A stretch of DNA of 64,000 nt from Bacteroidia bacterium (lineage in GTDB: Bacteria; Bacteroidota; Bacteroidia; J057; JADKCL01). Every line of letters begins with the position of its first letter. Within the stretch, counting starts at the first letter, position 1. The stretch is taken from assembly GCA_020635905.1 (NCBI GenBank), contig JACJYV010000006.1:434001-498000 (forward strand). The letters run 5' to 3'. The notes beneath the pieces are model-generated. The model was not told the origin of the DNA. It saw only the letters and a program-made list of their open reading frames with translations, and did not search any database. A program made the translations under genes and the position numbers. Of the stretch, positions 1 through 9,858 are shown in pieces.

Positions 1-3000
1 AGCATCACCAGCTATAACGAGGCCGGAGACCACGAATTTGCCACCGTAGCCGGCATCAGCGGCAACGTGATCACCCTGCAAAACGGGCTGCTCAACACCT
101 ACAATCCTGCCGGAACGGTGCAGTTGCTCACCGTGCCCACCTTCGCCAACCTTACCCTCAATACCCCGCTGACCGCCCAGGCCTGGAACGGCAGCACGGG
201 CGGCATCCTGGCTTTCGAAGTGAGCGGCACCCTCACCCTCAATGCCGACCTCGATGTGAGCGGATTGGGATTCCGGGGCGCCAACCGGGTGAATATTGCC
301 GGAGGATGTTCTCAGACGGGATTTTTCTATAATAATGTCAGTTTGGATGGCGCCATCAAAGGCGAAGGCATTGTCAATCTGGGCACTGCTTTCGAACGGG
401 GGCGCGGGGCTCAGGCCAACGGAGGAGGGGGTGGCAACACCCACAACTCGGGCGGGGCCGGTGGCTCTAACTTCGGGGCAGGCGGACAGGGCGGCAACGA
501 GTACACCGGCTGCGCCTCCATCGTCAACGGAGGATTGGGTGGCTTTGCCCTTAATTATGTTGGCAGCAATAAAATCTTCCTGGGCGGCGGCGGCGGTGCA
601 GGACATGAGAATAATAATAATGGCCGCGAGGGTGAAGACGGCGGCGGCATTGTGGCCCTGCGGGCCGGAACGGTGATCGGCAACGGACACCTGATCCGGG
701 CAGACGGCAATAATAACGTACTGGTATCGGGCAACGATGGCGCAGGCGGGGGCGGAGCAGGTGGAACCCTGGTGCTGGAAGTCAGCAATTTTGTGGGAGC
801 CCTCAACCTGCGGGCCGATGGCGGTGACGGCGGCAATACCAATTACACCCCCACCTGTGTAGGTCCGGGCGGCGGCGGCGGAGCAGGGGTGGTCCTGCAC
901 AGCGGAGCGGTACTGCCCGGCGGTGTGGTTACTTCCCTGGCGGGCGGACAGCCCGGCCTCCACATTGCGGCCGGTTCATCCTGCTTCAACAGTTCCTACG
1001 GAGCCACCGCAGGTGCCAATGGCGTTACCCTTGGCAACCGCAACATTCCGGAAAGCAATTCCCCCATTCCGACCGTATCCCTGGGCAACGACACTACCCT
1101 GTGCGCCCCCAATTCGGTCCTGCTGGATGCAGGCAACCCCGGTGCCACCTATCTCTGGTCCACCGGAGCCACCACCCAGACCCTCAATGTGAGCGTCAGC
1201 GGCACCTATTACGTGGACATCACCGACACCCTCGGCTGCACTGCATCCGATACCATCGTGGTCACCATCAATCCCCTGCCGGTGGTCACCCTCACCCCCG
1301 ACACCACCATCTGCGAAGGCGATGTGCTCCAGCTCAATGCCACCGGGGGTAGCACCTACCTCTGGACCCCGGGCACCGCCCTTTCCGCCACCAACATCGC
1401 CAATCCCGTGGCCACCCCGGTCACCTCGGTGAGCTACCAGGTGCTGGTCACCACCCCCCAGGGCTGCCAGGATTCGGCCACCGTCAACGTGACGGTGACG
1501 CCCCTCGCAGCCTGCCCCGTGCCGGTGAGCGGCATCATCAACATCTATACCCCGGTGGCCTCGGTGGACAGCTGTAACTCTATTACCGTGGGTTCTTCGG
1601 CAGGATTCAATGTGGGCGACAAGGTGCTGATCATCCAGATGAAAGGCGCCACCACCGACCTGACCAATACCGGAACCTACGGCACCGTCACTGCCTACAA
1701 CGATGCCGGCAATTATGAATTTGCCACCATTTCGGCCATTTCCGGCAACAGCATCAACTTCCAGTTTACCCTGTTGCGCACCTACGACCCGACGGGTCTG
1801 GTGCAGATGGTGAGTGTGCCACAGTATAATAACATTACCGTGACCGCTCCCCTCACCGCCCAGGCCTGGAACGGCAGCACCGGCGGGGTACTGGTCTTTG
1901 AAGCCACCGGCACCGTGACCCTGCAGGCCGACCTCAATGTGGACGGCACCGGCTTCCGGGGTGGAAACCGCAGTGTGAACTTCTATTCCGGCTGTTCCAG
2001 CACGGGCTATTTCTACACCTTTGCCTCCGGGCTGGGCGCCCAGAAGGGCGAGGGCATTACCGACGCCGGAGTCAACCACGACGCTGGTCAGGGCTCACGC
2101 GCCAACGGCGGAGGCGGCGCCAACCACGTCAACTCGGGTGGCGGCGGCGGCGGCAACTTCGGCCTGGGAGGCGAAGGCGGCAACCAGTGGGGCGGCTGCC
2201 CCGTGATTGCCATTGGCGGAGACGGGGGCAAGGCCCAAACCTATAATAATGTGCTCAACAAAGTATTCATGGGCGGCGGAGGCGGCGGAGGCCATCAGAA
2301 TAATAATAACTCCACCTCCGGCACCAATGGCGGAGGACTCATCATCTTCCGGGCAGGTTCCCTGGACGGTCAGGGATTCCAGATCTCGGCCGACGGCCTC
2401 GATCAGACGGCCCTGGGCTCCAATGACGGAGCCGGAGGCGGGGGCGCCGGAGGCGCCATCCTGGCCGAAGTGGGCGCATACGCCTCCCCCGTGACTTTCA
2501 CCGCCGACGGCGGTGACGGGGGCGACCTGCTCGCAGCCAGCCACGGTCCCGGAGGAGGAGGCGCCGGAGGCGCCATCTGGTACAGTGGCGGGGCCCTGCC
2601 GGGCACCGTAACTGTGACCGTGGCCGGCGGAGCCGCCGGACAGGATGCAGCCGCCTCCCCCTGGGGGGCGCTCCCCGGCGCAGCCGGGGGGAGTATCGCC
2701 AATCTGGTCATTCCCGAATCCAATAACATTCCCGTGCCCCTCAACATCAACCTGGGCAACGACACCACCCTCTGTGCCGGAGATTCCATCACCTACGATG
2801 CAGGCTATCCCGGCTCCAACTACGTCTGGTCCACCGGGGCCACCACCCAGACCATTACCACCGATACCGCAGGCACCTACATCGTGAATGTATCCCAGGC
2901 CAATGGCTGCGCCTACACCGACACGGTCATGGTCAGCATTTCGCCCAACCCGGTGGTGAATCTGGGCAACGATACCAGTCTCTGTGCGGGCGATTCTGTA

Positions 3001-5139
3001 CTGCTGGACGCTGGCAATCCCGGCCTGACCTACCTCTGGTCCACGGGAGCCACCAGCCAGACCCTTACCGCGGGCGGTACCGGATTTATCTGGGTGGATG
3101 TCACCAATGCCAATGGCTGTACCACCCGCGACAGCATCCAGCTTACCACCCTGCCCTACCCGGTCGTAAATCTGGGCAACGACACCAGCCTTTGTGCCGG
3201 AGATTCCCTCCTGCTTGATGCGGGCAACCCCGGCTTTACCTACACCTGGTCCACCGGGGCCACCACCCAGACGATCACCGCAGGCGGCAGCGCCACCTTC
3301 TGGGTGGACGTATCCAATTCCATCGGCTGCACCACCCGCGACAGCATTACCCTGCTTACCTTCCCCTACCCCATCGTGAACCTCGGCAACGACACCTCCC
3401 TGTGTGCAGGCGACTCGGTGCTGCTGGATGCCGGAAACCCCGGTTTCACCTACCTTTGGTCCACAGGAGCCACCTCGCAAAGCATCATTGCCGGAGGCAC
3501 GGGCCCGGTCTGGGTGGATGTATCCAACTCCATCGGCTGCACCACCCGCGACAGCATCGTGCTCACCACCACCCCCAATCCGGTGGTATTCCTCGGCAAC
3601 GACACCATCGCCTGCCCGGCCGACAGTCTCCTGCTCGATGCTGGCAATCCCGGTTTCACCTACCTCTGGTCCAATAATGCAGTGACCCAGACCATTCTGG
3701 TACCTGCTCCCGGCACCTTCTGGGTCGAAGTGACCAATCCCGTCACCGGATGCAGCACCCGCGACACCATCACCCTGGCCCTGACCCCCAATCCGGTGGT
3801 CAATCTGGGCAACGACACGGTCTTTTGTGTGGGTCAGTCGGTGGTGCTCAATGCGGGCAATGCCGGATCCACCTACCTCTGGTCCGACAATTCCACCGCC
3901 CAAACCCTGACCGTCACCGGGGTAGGCACCGTCTGGGTGCAGGTCACCAACCCCCTGGGCTGTGTTTCCAGCGACACCATCAACCTCAATGTGGCCGGTT
4001 ATCCCCTGGTTGATCTGGGGCCCGACACCATCCTTTGCTTTGGGCAATCCCTCTTTCTGGATGCCTCCAACGTGGGCGGCACCTACCTCTGGTTTAACGG
4101 AGCCACCGCCCAGACCCAGACTTTCACCGGCACCAAAACCATCTGGGTAGCCGTGACCAACCCGACCGGATGCACCAGCCGCGACACGCTGCAACTCACC
4201 ACCCTCAGTTTCCTGGGGGTCAATCTGGGCAACGACCGCAACCTGTGCGAAGGCACGCCCCTCACCCTCGACGCCGGAAATCCGGGCATGCTCTACCAGT
4301 GGTCCACCAACGAAGCGACCCAGACCATCTCCGTCAGCGCTTCGGGCACCTACTGGGTGGTGGTTTCCCATCCGCTGGGATGTCCCAACAGCGATACCGT
4401 ACAGGTCAATTTTGCCCTGCGCCCGGTGGTCGATCTGGGACCGGATACCGTGGTGTGCGACCAGGAATTTCTGGCCCTCGATGCTGATCCCCTCGGACAA
4501 TTCCCCAATGCGACTTATACCTGGTCGAATGGCGACACCGGCCCGGCCATCCTGATCGATGCCAACGGCAACTACTGGGTCAAAGCGGTATCCATTCCCG
4601 GCTGCTTTGGGCGCGACACCCTGGGCGTCACCTTCAGCCGCGTGCCCGTGGTGGAGCTCGGCCCCGACACCACCCTGTGTGGCAAGGTGGATTTTACCCT
4701 CGACGCCGACCCCCTGGGACTGTTTCCCGGCGCCCAGTATCTGTGGAATACCAACGAAAGCACCCCGCAAATTCAACCCCTCGAAACCGGACTCTACCAG
4801 GTCTGGGTGCAGAATGAATGCGGCATCGGCAGCGACTCCATCGGAGTGGAGGTCTTCCCCACCGCCCGCGGACCCTTTGTACCCAACGCCTTCAGTCCCA
4901 ATGGCGACGGCACCAACGACCTGTTTCTGCCCGTGGCGCCCAATGTGATGGGCTATTCCCTGCAAATCTTCGACCGCTGGGGACAGCTCATTTTCCAATC
5001 CACCACCCCCACCCAGGGCTGGGACGGCACCCACGGCGGCAAAGCTGTCCCCGAAGGGGTGTATGTGTATCGCCTCCGCGCCACCGATTGCACGGGCGAT
5101 TTGCAGGACCGGGGAGGAAGTGTGACGCTGATAAGGTAG
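1..5139 (+). CDS. Giant secreted repeat protein with type IX secretion (CHU_C) C-terminal domain, 5' truncated
   Basis: The frame is open from base 1, so the gene begins upstream of the window; 1712 residues are visible. It has two large glycine-rich modules that are copies of one another (about 1-1030 and 1513-2720; shared segment PLTAQAWNGSTGG). Short modules of about 75-80 residues follow, each with an LGNDTxLC...LDAGN...YLWSTGATTQT pattern: two after the first large module and ten after the second. They resemble PKD/SprB-like surface repeats. The last 85 residues (VPNAFSPNGDGTND, then FDRWG and GVYVYRL) are a typical gliding-motility-associated C-terminal domain, which sends proteins out through T9SS and anchors them. 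I infer a cell-surface adhesin or gliding-related protein; its ligand is unknown. Confidence 0.9.
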   Translation, partial: SITSYNEAGDHEFATVAGISGNVITLQNGLLNTYNPAGTVQLLTVPTFANLTLNTPLTAQAWNGSTGGILAFEVSGTLTLNADLDVSGLGFRGANRVNIAGGCSQTGFFYNNVSLDGAIKGEGIVNLGTAFERGRGAQANGGGGGNTHNSGGAGGSNFGAGGQGGNEYTGCASIVNGGLGGFALNYVGSNKIFLGGGGGAGHENNNNGREGEDGGGIVALRAGTVIGNGHLIRADGNNNVLVSGNDGAGGGGAGGTLVLEVSNFVGALNLRADGGDGGNTNYTPTCVGPGGGGGAGVVLHSGAVLPGGVVTSLAGGQPGLHIAAGSSCFNSSYGATAGANGVTLGNRNIPESNSPIPTVSLGNDTTLCAPNSVLLDAGNPGATYLWSTGATTQTLNVSVSGTYYVDITDTLGCTASDTIVVTINPLPVVTLTPDTTICEGDVLQLNATGGSTYLWTPGTALSATNIANPVATPVTSVSYQVLVTTPQGCQDSATVNVTVTPLAACPVPVSGIINIYTPVASVDSCNSITVGSSAGFNVGDKVLIIQMKGATTDLTNTGTYGTVTAYNDAGNYEFATISAISGNSINFQFTLLRTYDPTGLVQMVSVPQYNNITVTAPLTAQAWNGSTGGVLVFEATGTVTLQADLNVDGTGFRGGNRSVNFYSGCSSTGYFYTFASGLGAQKGEGITDAGVNHDAGQGSRANGGGGANHVNSGGGGGGNFGLGGEGGNQWGGCPVIAIGGDGGKAQTYNNVLNKVFMGGGGGGGHQNNNNSTSGTNGGGLIIFRAGSLDGQGFQISADGLDQTALGSNDGAGGGGAGGAILAEVGAYASPVTFTADGGDGGDLLAASHGPGGGGAGGAIWYSGGALPGTVTVTVAGGAAGQDAAASPWGALPGAAGGSIANLVIPESNNIPVPLNINLGNDTTLCAGDSITYDAGYPGSNYVWSTGATTQTITTDTAGTYIVNVSQANGCAYTDTVMVSISPNPVVNLGNDTSLCAGDSVLLDAGNPGLTYLWSTGATSQTLTAGGTGFIWVDVTNANGCTTRDSIQLTTLPYPVVNLGNDTSLCAGDSLLLDAGNPGFTYTWSTGATTQTITAGGSATFWVDVSNSIGCTTRDSITLLTFPYPIVNLGNDTSLCAGDSVLLDAGNPGFTYLWSTGATSQSIIAGGTGPVWVDVSNSIGCTTRDSIVLTTTPNPVVFLGNDTIACPADSLLLDAGNPGFTYLWSNNAVTQTILVPAPGTFWVEVTNPVTGCSTRDTITLALTPNPVVNLGNDTVFCVGQSVVLNAGNAGSTYLWSDNSTAQTLTVTGVGTVWVQVTNPLGCVSSDTINLNVAGYPLVDLGPDTILCFGQSLFLDASNVGGTYLWFNGATAQTQTFTGTKTIWVAVTNPTGCTSRDTLQLTTLSFLGVNLGNDRNLCEGTPLTLDAGNPGMLYQWSTNEATQTISVSASGTYWVVVSHPLGCPNSDTVQVNFALRPVVDLGPDTVVCDQEFLALDADPLGQFPNATYTWSNGDTGPAILIDANGNYWVKAVSIPGCFGRDTLGVTFSRVPVVELGPDTTLCGKVDFTLDADPLGLFPGAQYLWNTNESTPQIQPLETGLYQVWVQNECGIGSDSIGVEVFPTARGPFVPNAFSPNGDGTNDLFLPVAPNVMGYSLQIFDRWGQLIFQSTTPTQGWDGTHGGKAVPEGVYVYRLRATDCTGDLQDRGGSVTLIR

Positions 5140-5270
5140 GGTTTTTAGCTACGAGCTTCAGGCTGCCACAAAGTGGGGCCTTTGGCCCGAGCTGCGAGCA
5201 AGTTTGCGACAGAGCCGCCTGGGTGTTTTGAATTGGGAAAGCATTTCCTTTTCCGGGGGAAAGTGGTAGA

Positions 5271-6413
5271 TTGGGGGGGAGAAAAGAAATCGTGAATAGC
5301 CCCTCCCATAAACTGCCGGACCAGCTGCCCTTTGGAGAAGTAAGGAACCTCCTGCCGGGGATATTCAGCAATACCTCCACCTCCTATAAATTCTTTTTCT
5401 ACCTCGCTTTGATGGATGCCATCCACAAAACGGACGATCTCAAAATCCCTATCAACGACCTTCTTATTGACATGGTGGCCCGGGTATGGTATCCGGTCAT
5501 TTTTTTCAAGGTCAATTTTGGTTGGCAGGATCAATTGGCAAACGTGGTGCTGAAGGTGAAAGAGGTTTCAAAACTGAAAGACGATGCCAATGATGAAGAA
5601 ATCAAAAAGGCCATCAAGGCGCATCAGGAAAATCCGGAAGTACGGCAGGCGCTGAAAAATTTGTCTCTCTTTGTGCCCTACCGACTGATTCGGCCTTGGG
5701 TCACCGAGCAAATTGGAAAGGTAAAAGACAGTCAGATCAACCATGAAATTGCCCGGCTGGCAAAGGCGCAATTTGTGGACCGCAAAACTGCCCCGCCCTA
5801 CTACCTGCTGGAAGACAGTTTGTTTCTGAATTTGCAATGGGTGGCCTATGTGAAAGAGAATTATAAAGTACTGGTGGATTTTGGCTACTGGCACCTGCTG
5901 GAATATCTGCAAAAACGAAACCCCAATGTGCCCGGACTGGTGAGCAAGCTGTTTCGCCCCGGATCGAGGGCCCTTGGCCCGGCCCGCACCTATTGGAGGG
6001 AATTTATCCTGGCGCAGCCTGATTTCAAATGTATTTTCTCTGGAAAACAGTTGAATCCGAAAGGATTTGCGGTGGATCATTTTCTTCCCTGGTCATTTGT
6101 GGCCCACGATCAGTTGTGGAACCTGCTGCCCATTGACAAATCTGCCAATTCCTCCAAAAGCAATAACCTCCCCGCGGTGGATGCCTACCTGCATGATTTT
6201 GCCCGGGTGCAACGAGATTTTTTTCAGTTCAATTATACCCACGAGCATGTCAAACGGCTGGAAGACTTCAGCCTGTTTTTCAAGGAGAAACCTGCCGAAA
6301 TATCCCTTTGGGATGAAAACAGCTTTTTCGAACGGATGAAATCCGGCATCCTCCCCCAACACGAAATTGCCCTCAACATGGGTTTTCAAAAAGGATGGAA
6401 ATACACCCCATGA
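5271..6413 (+). CDS. HNH endonuclease domain protein
   Basis: This is a 380-residue protein whose C-terminal third carries an HNH/McrA-like nuclease core: FKCIFSG near residue 254, VDHFLPW near 269, WNLLP near 284 and an Asn/Ser/Lys-rich segment near 295. The N-terminal 250 residues are helical-looking and not recognised. The frame opens after a stop at 5229; the first usable start is TTG at 5271, GTG at 5292 is an alternative, and the first ATG is at 5412. It overlaps the next gene by an ATGA junction, so the two are probably co-transcribed. It lies just upstream of a putative defence cassette, but it could equally be a stand-alone HNH protein, of which Bacteroidota have many. Confidence 0.8.
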   Translation: MGGRKEIVNSPSHKLPDQLPFGEVRNLLPGIFSNTSTSYKFFFYLALMDAIHKTDDLKIPINDLLIDMVARVWYPVIFFKVNFGWQDQLANVVLKVKEVSKLKDDANDEEIKKAIKAHQENPEVRQALKNLSLFVPYRLIRPWVTEQIGKVKDSQINHEIARLAKAQFVDRKTAPPYYLLEDSLFLNLQWVAYVKENYKVLVDFGYWHLLEYLQKRNPNVPGLVSKLFRPGSRALGPARTYWREFILAQPDFKCIFSGKQLNPKGFAVDHFLPWSFVAHDQLWNLLPIDKSANSSKSNNLPAVDAYLHDFARVQRDFFQFNYTHEHVKRLEDFSLFFKEKPAEISLWDENSFFERMKSGILPQHEIALNMGFQKGWKYTP

Positions 6414-6778
6414 CCGACTGCCCTTTCTGCTCCCTCAACCGTGAACTGATTGCCGAAAACTCCCTGGCCGTAGCCTTCTATGATGCCTACCCGGTCAACC
6501 CTGGCCACGCCCTGGTCATTCCCCGCCGCCATGTGGCCGATTATTTTGACCTCACCCCGGCCGAGCGCCACGCCTGCTGGGACCTGCTGGATGAGGTGAA
6601 GCAAATTGTGGATGCAAAGTTTTCACCCGATGGGTATAATGCGGGAGTGAATGCAGGCACCGCCGCCGGACAGACGGTGTTTCATGTGCATTTGCATTTG
6701 ATCCCGCGGTATGTAGGGGACGTGGAGGATGCTACGGGTGGAGTGCGGAATGTTGTGGATGGGATGGGGAAGTGGTGA
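6410..6778 (+). CDS. HIT family (histidine triad) nucleotide-binding protein
   Basis: This is a 122-residue HIT-domain protein. The histidine triad HVHLHLIPR lies near residues 90-98, and a CPFC pair near the N-terminus with GHALVIPRRH fits the zinc-binding HIT subgroup. Family members hydrolyse small nucleotide conjugates such as AMP-lysine or Ap4A. The start chosen is the ATG at 6410, inside the stop of the HNH gene (ATGA overlap); an in-frame ATG at 6395 would add five residues. The protein is of normal length and appears intact. Confidence 0.93.
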   Translation: MTDCPFCSLNRELIAENSLAVAFYDAYPVNPGHALVIPRRHVADYFDLTPAERHACWDLLDEVKQIVDAKFSPDGYNAGVNAGTAAGQTVFHVHLHLIPRYVGDVEDATGGVRNVVDGMGKW

Positions 6779-6803
6779 AAATCCTCTCAGATTGAGAAAT
6801 AAT

Positions 6804-8160
6804 ATGTTATTATTGTATCACAACAAAACGTAATCAAAACACCATCGAAACCCTTTTTCAAATTGACCCCAAGAGGTCAATAACAACTCAGATAATAAAC
6901 CTGAAGGACAAAGACCTTGAACGGTTTGCGGCTGCCTGCTTCTTTTTTGCGGGGTATTTTGTTCAGAGAAATCTTAAAGTTCGCTTTAATGGACATGAAG
7001 TTGCAGAACTGGACCTCCTTGCAACTTATTTTACCCCGTTAGCGGAAACCAGAATTGCTGTAGAATGCAAAAGTGGAAAGGCTCCCACAAACGATATTCG
7101 TAAATTTGCCTCATATAAGCCCTTATTAGAGTTCAATGATGTAGAGTTATTTTTCTACGGAAACGACATGGTGGATGAAAAATATCGACAACTCTCAACC
7201 AAACTTCAGGTAAAATTATTTAAAAAGGAAGAGTTAGGTAGATTAGTGTTTCCAATTCAATGGGAAGATAACCCAATGCTTTCAGGTTTGTTAAAATCAG
7301 ATAGCGAGATTTCGAGAAGAATCATTTGGCTAAACAAACTGATGGCCCTTTTTTATATTAACGATCAATTTATTAACAATTTTAGCAACAAAACCAAAGG
7401 AAACAACCCCAAGGAGGCGCTGGACCACCTGAAAAAATATTGGAGTTTCCTGAATGGGGAAGTTTGGTCAAAAGGGAACCCAATTGAACAAGTCAAAGTA
7501 TTCTTCTCTAATTATAAAGACAATTATAAGTTTACAACTGGGAAGGTTGCCGAATTTTGTAAGGTTGATTGGAAAAAGGAACTTCAAACTCCCCAAAATG
7601 ATCTTGTTCAATCCGCAATGTTTTTAGAAACCTTGAATAGGGTAGAAAACTTAATTGCGTTTTCCAGGGCCGCCATTTGGGGACGAAGTGACAGTATTGA
7701 CGATGTCCTAAAGTATTTTGAGACGAAAAACTCCAAAGGTATAATCGAGGAGTTTTGTGAATACAATTTTCCAATTGAAAAGTTTGCAAACCTCATTTAC
7801 AGGTGGGTTTTTCTTTGGGGTGGGGTACTCATTTTCGAAGACGAAGAAAGGGAATTCAGCAAGGATTTAGACCTTCTTTCCAAAGAGGTAGGGCTATCCT
7901 ATGAAACAACTGAGAGAATGCTTGGGATTTTTGACAGGGCCTACAGTTCGGGGGCTGGGATGTTTTCAAGGAAAGAAGGCAAAATAGCACTGAAATTTGT
8001 TCCTGCAGCCCACAGAGCTCTTGGACTTTTACATAGAAAATCTATTGATTCTGAATATTATAAGGACTTTGAGATGTTTTCAACCGACCAAGCTTATTTG
8101 GATTACCTTAACAAAATGTTAGCCCCCATCGGTGGGGTCAATGGCTTAAAATTTACATGA
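6804..8160 (+). CDS. PD-(D/E)xK-type nuclease, first gene of HerA/OLD cassette; 5' end anomalous
   Basis: The coding frame extends well upstream of the first in-frame ATG (7168) and is open from 6796. That upstream part holds a restriction-like nuclease core: AELDLLATYF followed by RIAVECKSGKAP (an acidic residue, then ExK). The roughly 330 C-terminal residues are helical and unrecognised. No ATG, GTG or TTG lies in frame between 6796 and 7168. An ATG at 6804 in another frame reads eight codons and would join the main frame if one A of the AAAA run at 6825-6828 were absent. So this is either a real frameshift, an assembly error or an unusual start codon. The HerA-like ATPase starts 18 bp after the stop. 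I infer DNA cleavage within a multi-gene system. Confidence 0.72.
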
Positions 8161-8178
8161 AACCTAAAAGATAAGCTG

Positions 8179-9858
8179 ATGAACTTTAGAGAAAACAATT
8201 TAGAATTTGGGCAAGTAGGCTCAGTAGATGGCAAAACGATAAAAATAAAAGCTGAAAAGCTCGAGATCCTACAGGAGCCAGGAAATCCCAGATCAATGCT
8301 GATTGTAGAAGTGGGTGCCTTCGTCAATTGTGGGGGAAGCCATGGGGACACAATTTGCATAATCTCCCGGGTTTTGTTGGAGGAAGTTGTGTTAAAAAAT
8401 CCAGAAACAGGAAACATCGAATTGGGCGACAGGAAAGTAGTTGAATTATCCGTAGTAGGGAGTCTAAAAAACCAAAAATTTTCACGGGGAGTTGACCGGT
8501 TACCTACCATTAATTGTAAGTGTTATTTACTCATTGGGAACCAAATTCAACACATTCTTGGCGTTGATCTTTCTGAAGAGGAAGATGGCCGACCCAAAAA
8601 ATACTTTAAGGTTGGGAAAAGGCCAATGTTGGATTCTGGTGATGTTTATTTCGACCTTGACAAATTCCTTGGGCGCCATGTTGCCATTTTGGGAACCACG
8701 GGAAGCGGAAAAAGCTGCACAGTCGCAACAATTGCTCAATCTATTCTTAGGGACTACCCTTATCCAAGAATGGTATTTTTTGACATTCATGACGAATATG
8801 CTGCTGCTTTTCCAGCTTCTGGCAATAAATCAAATATCATTCCATGGAAGGACTTTTCACTTCCATATTGGTTTCTGGACTTTGAAGAGTTTATGGCAAT
8901 TTTCTATCCAGGCGCTGGAACAACTCAGGTTGCTTTTATCAAATCTGAAATTGAGCGCCTGAAGAAGGAGCAATTTGAAGATAACCAAATTTTGTTCGAC
9001 AGGGTTTCAGTTGATTCGCCCGTTTTTTTCCTTTTTGAGGACCTTTTAGAAGTCATTAATACAAATTCTGAAACCGGTACAAAGACTGAAAAAGAGCCCT
9101 GGATAAAAATACAGATGCGCTTCAATTTGGTCCGAAATGACCCGAGATATTCATTCCTTTTTCGAGAAATTGATGCAAAAACGAATTTAGAGGACTATTT
9201 CAAAAGGTTATTATCAATCGCAACAGATGATGAGAGGTTTATTACCATTCTGGATTTAAGCGGACTACCTACTGAGGTGCGAACAGCTTGCGTTGGCGTG
9301 CTTGCACGCCTCTTTTTTGATTTTCGATTTTGGGATTATGATCCAGAGAATTTGCCAATTGCACTTATCCTCGAAGAAGCCCATTCCTATATCCCCGACG
9401 AAGGAGAAGCAAAATATAAAATCGCCCTGGAAAGAATTGAACGGATTGCCAAAGAGGGAAGAAAATATGGAATCAGCCTGGTAGTTGTTAGTCAAAGACC
9501 TTCAAATGTATCCTCTACGGTTCTTTCGCAGTGTGGAACATTTGTGACCCTAAGGCTTACAAATGATAAGGATCAAAATAAAATAGGAAGGCTATTGCCT
9601 GATACCCTAGGAGACCAAACTAACATTCTATCAGGTTTAAGGGATGGAGAGGCCTTGGTTAGTGGTGATGCCATCAAACTCCCAGGAAAAGTCTATTTTG
9701 AAAGGCCAGATCCTGAGCCCAAAAGCAATGATGTGAAATACCACAATTCATGGACCTCTGGTATCAGCGAGGATTATGACCTTGCAAGAATAATTTATTC
9801 ATGGAACAAAGGGGAAAAAACCGAAACGACAAATGAAGATCAACAAAATCAGGATTAA
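8179..9858 (+). CDS. HerA/FtsK-type ATPase (DNA translocase-like)
   Basis: This is a 559-residue HerA-like protein. Residues 1-130 look like the beta-rich HAS-barrel seen at the start of HerA ATPases. The Walker A motif GTTGSGKS is at 172-179, FFDIHDEYAA follows near 200-210, and the Walker B segment IALILEEAHSYIPDE is near 394-408. Archaeal HerA works as a hexameric DNA pump with the NurA nuclease; bacterial relatives pair with effector domains (Sir2, DUF4297) in phage defence. Here the neighbours are a PD-(D/E)xK nuclease upstream and an OLD-like protein downstream, whose start overlaps this gene by 26 bp. That overlap implies translational coupling and probably a shared complex. The gene is A+T-richer than the flanking housekeeping genes. 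Confidence 0.92.
   Translation: MNFRENNLEFGQVGSVDGKTIKIKAEKLEILQEPGNPRSMLIVEVGAFVNCGGSHGDTICIISRVLLEEVVLKNPETGNIELGDRKVVELSVVGSLKNQKFSRGVDRLPTINCKCYLLIGNQIQHILGVDLSEEEDGRPKKYFKVGKRPMLDSGDVYFDLDKFLGRHVAILGTTGSGKSCTVATIAQSILRDYPYPRMVFFDIHDEYAAAFPASGNKSNIIPWKDFSLPYWFLDFEEFMAIFYPGAGTTQVAFIKSEIERLKKEQFEDNQILFDRVSVDSPVFFLFEDLLEVINTNSETGTKTEKEPWIKIQMRFNLVRNDPRYSFLFREIDAKTNLEDYFKRLLSIATDDERFITILDLSGLPTEVRTACVGVLARLFFDFRFWDYDPENLPIALILEEAHSYIPDEGEAKYKIALERIERIAKEGRKYGISLVVVSQRPSNVSSTVLSQCGTFVTLRLTNDKDQNKIGRLLPDTLGDQTNILSGLRDGEALVSGDAIKLPGKVYFERPDPEPKSNDVKYHNSWTSGISEDYDLARIIYSWNKGEKTETTNEDQQNQD

Noticed and set aside
976..2079. 367-residue minus-strand frame
   Set aside because: It is antisense of the same G+C-rich repeat gene, with no recognisable features.
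2095..5034. 979-residue open frame on the minus strand opposite the giant secreted protein
   Set aside because: Its His/Gly/Val-rich composition is the antisense image of the repeat gene; it has no domain or signal, and the plus frame is clearly real.
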